From NCBI GenBank assembly GCA_033675545.1, contig JAWDGP010004715.1:265001-329000 (forward strand): DNA of 64,000 nucleotides, read 5' to 3'. The position numbers were made by a program, and so were the translations under genes. Positions 63,881-64,000 of this stretch are shown piece after piece. Origin of the DNA: Elysia crispata (Eukaryota > Mollusca > Gastropoda > Plakobranchidae). Positions within the stretch are counted from its first letter, which is position 1; every line of letters starts with the position of its first letter. The notes below the pieces were generated by a model. The model worked only from the letters and a program-made list of their open reading frames with translations, searched no databases and was not told the origin of the DNA.

Positions 63881-64000
63881 GAGTAAAATTTGATTATTTT
63901 GCCAGAGGTGAGCTGGCTCAAAGGTGATAAGGTCCGGCCTCTATTGTTCTTTAATTGTTTAAAACCCTTAGTGACATCACACTTTTTCTCCCTTTTAAAT

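Larger units (their letters stand above)
57380..64000. repeat. Amplified unit E (inverted, cut by window end)
   Basis: Reverse-complement relative of unit B. It shares the segment around 58850-59400 that A, C and D lack. The unit continues beyond the window. Confidence 0.85.

Overview
Organism and character. The window is AT-rich, intron-bearing eukaryotic DNA. It has no operons, no closely packed genes and no prokaryotic signals, but many microsatellites ((CT)n, (AT)n, (CA)n), tRNA-derived SINEs and decayed LINEs. It looks like an invertebrate metazoan, plausibly a mollusc; that guess is low confidence because no marker gene fixes the taxon. Layout. After an AT-rich flank (1-1440) and a degenerate minisatellite (about 1440-3420), nearly the whole window is one amplified unit of about 10-11 kb. 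Each unit is joined to a LINE fragment of about 2.8 kb, giving a period of about 13.5 kb. Units A (3265-13890), B (16665-27520) and C (30305-40745) are direct repeats. Units D (45010-54640) and E (57380 to beyond 64000) are inverted. C and D, and B and E, are mirror partners around a longer minus-strand LINE at 40746-45010, so B-C and D-E form the arms of a large inverted repeat. Main gene content. Each unit carries one copy of a small spliced gene that no single long ORF reveals. It has a non-coding first exon behind a TATA box, a signal-peptide exon, two cysteine-bearing exons, and a tiny exon ending in a stop that directly abuts a further splice donor. Splice phases (1, 2, 1) agree in every copy. 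A to D each predict a secreted protein of 90-95 residues with four cysteines; E runs off the right end. I do not recognise the family. The mature part differs mostly by amino-acid-changing substitutions, and there are two sequence classes (A, C, D versus B, E). Other material per unit. Intron 2 holds a relic of a trypsin-like serine protease exon and a conserved GC-box/TATA-like block. Intron 3 holds a pyrimidine tract and a 44-bp minisatellite whose copy number varies between units. Upstream of the gene, units B and E keep what looks like the last coding exon of another, unidentified gene. Downstream are three short conserved ORFs that may be exons of a further unknown gene. tRNA-derived SINE heads sit at the far edge, in 3, 1, 2, 1 and 1 copies for A to E. 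Unit A alone has a 634-bp solo-LTR-like insertion with a 5-bp target duplication, which must post-date the amplification. Limits. All exon calls are by eye from splice signals, phase and conservation between units; there is no transcript evidence. Boundaries of repeats are approximate to tens of bases.
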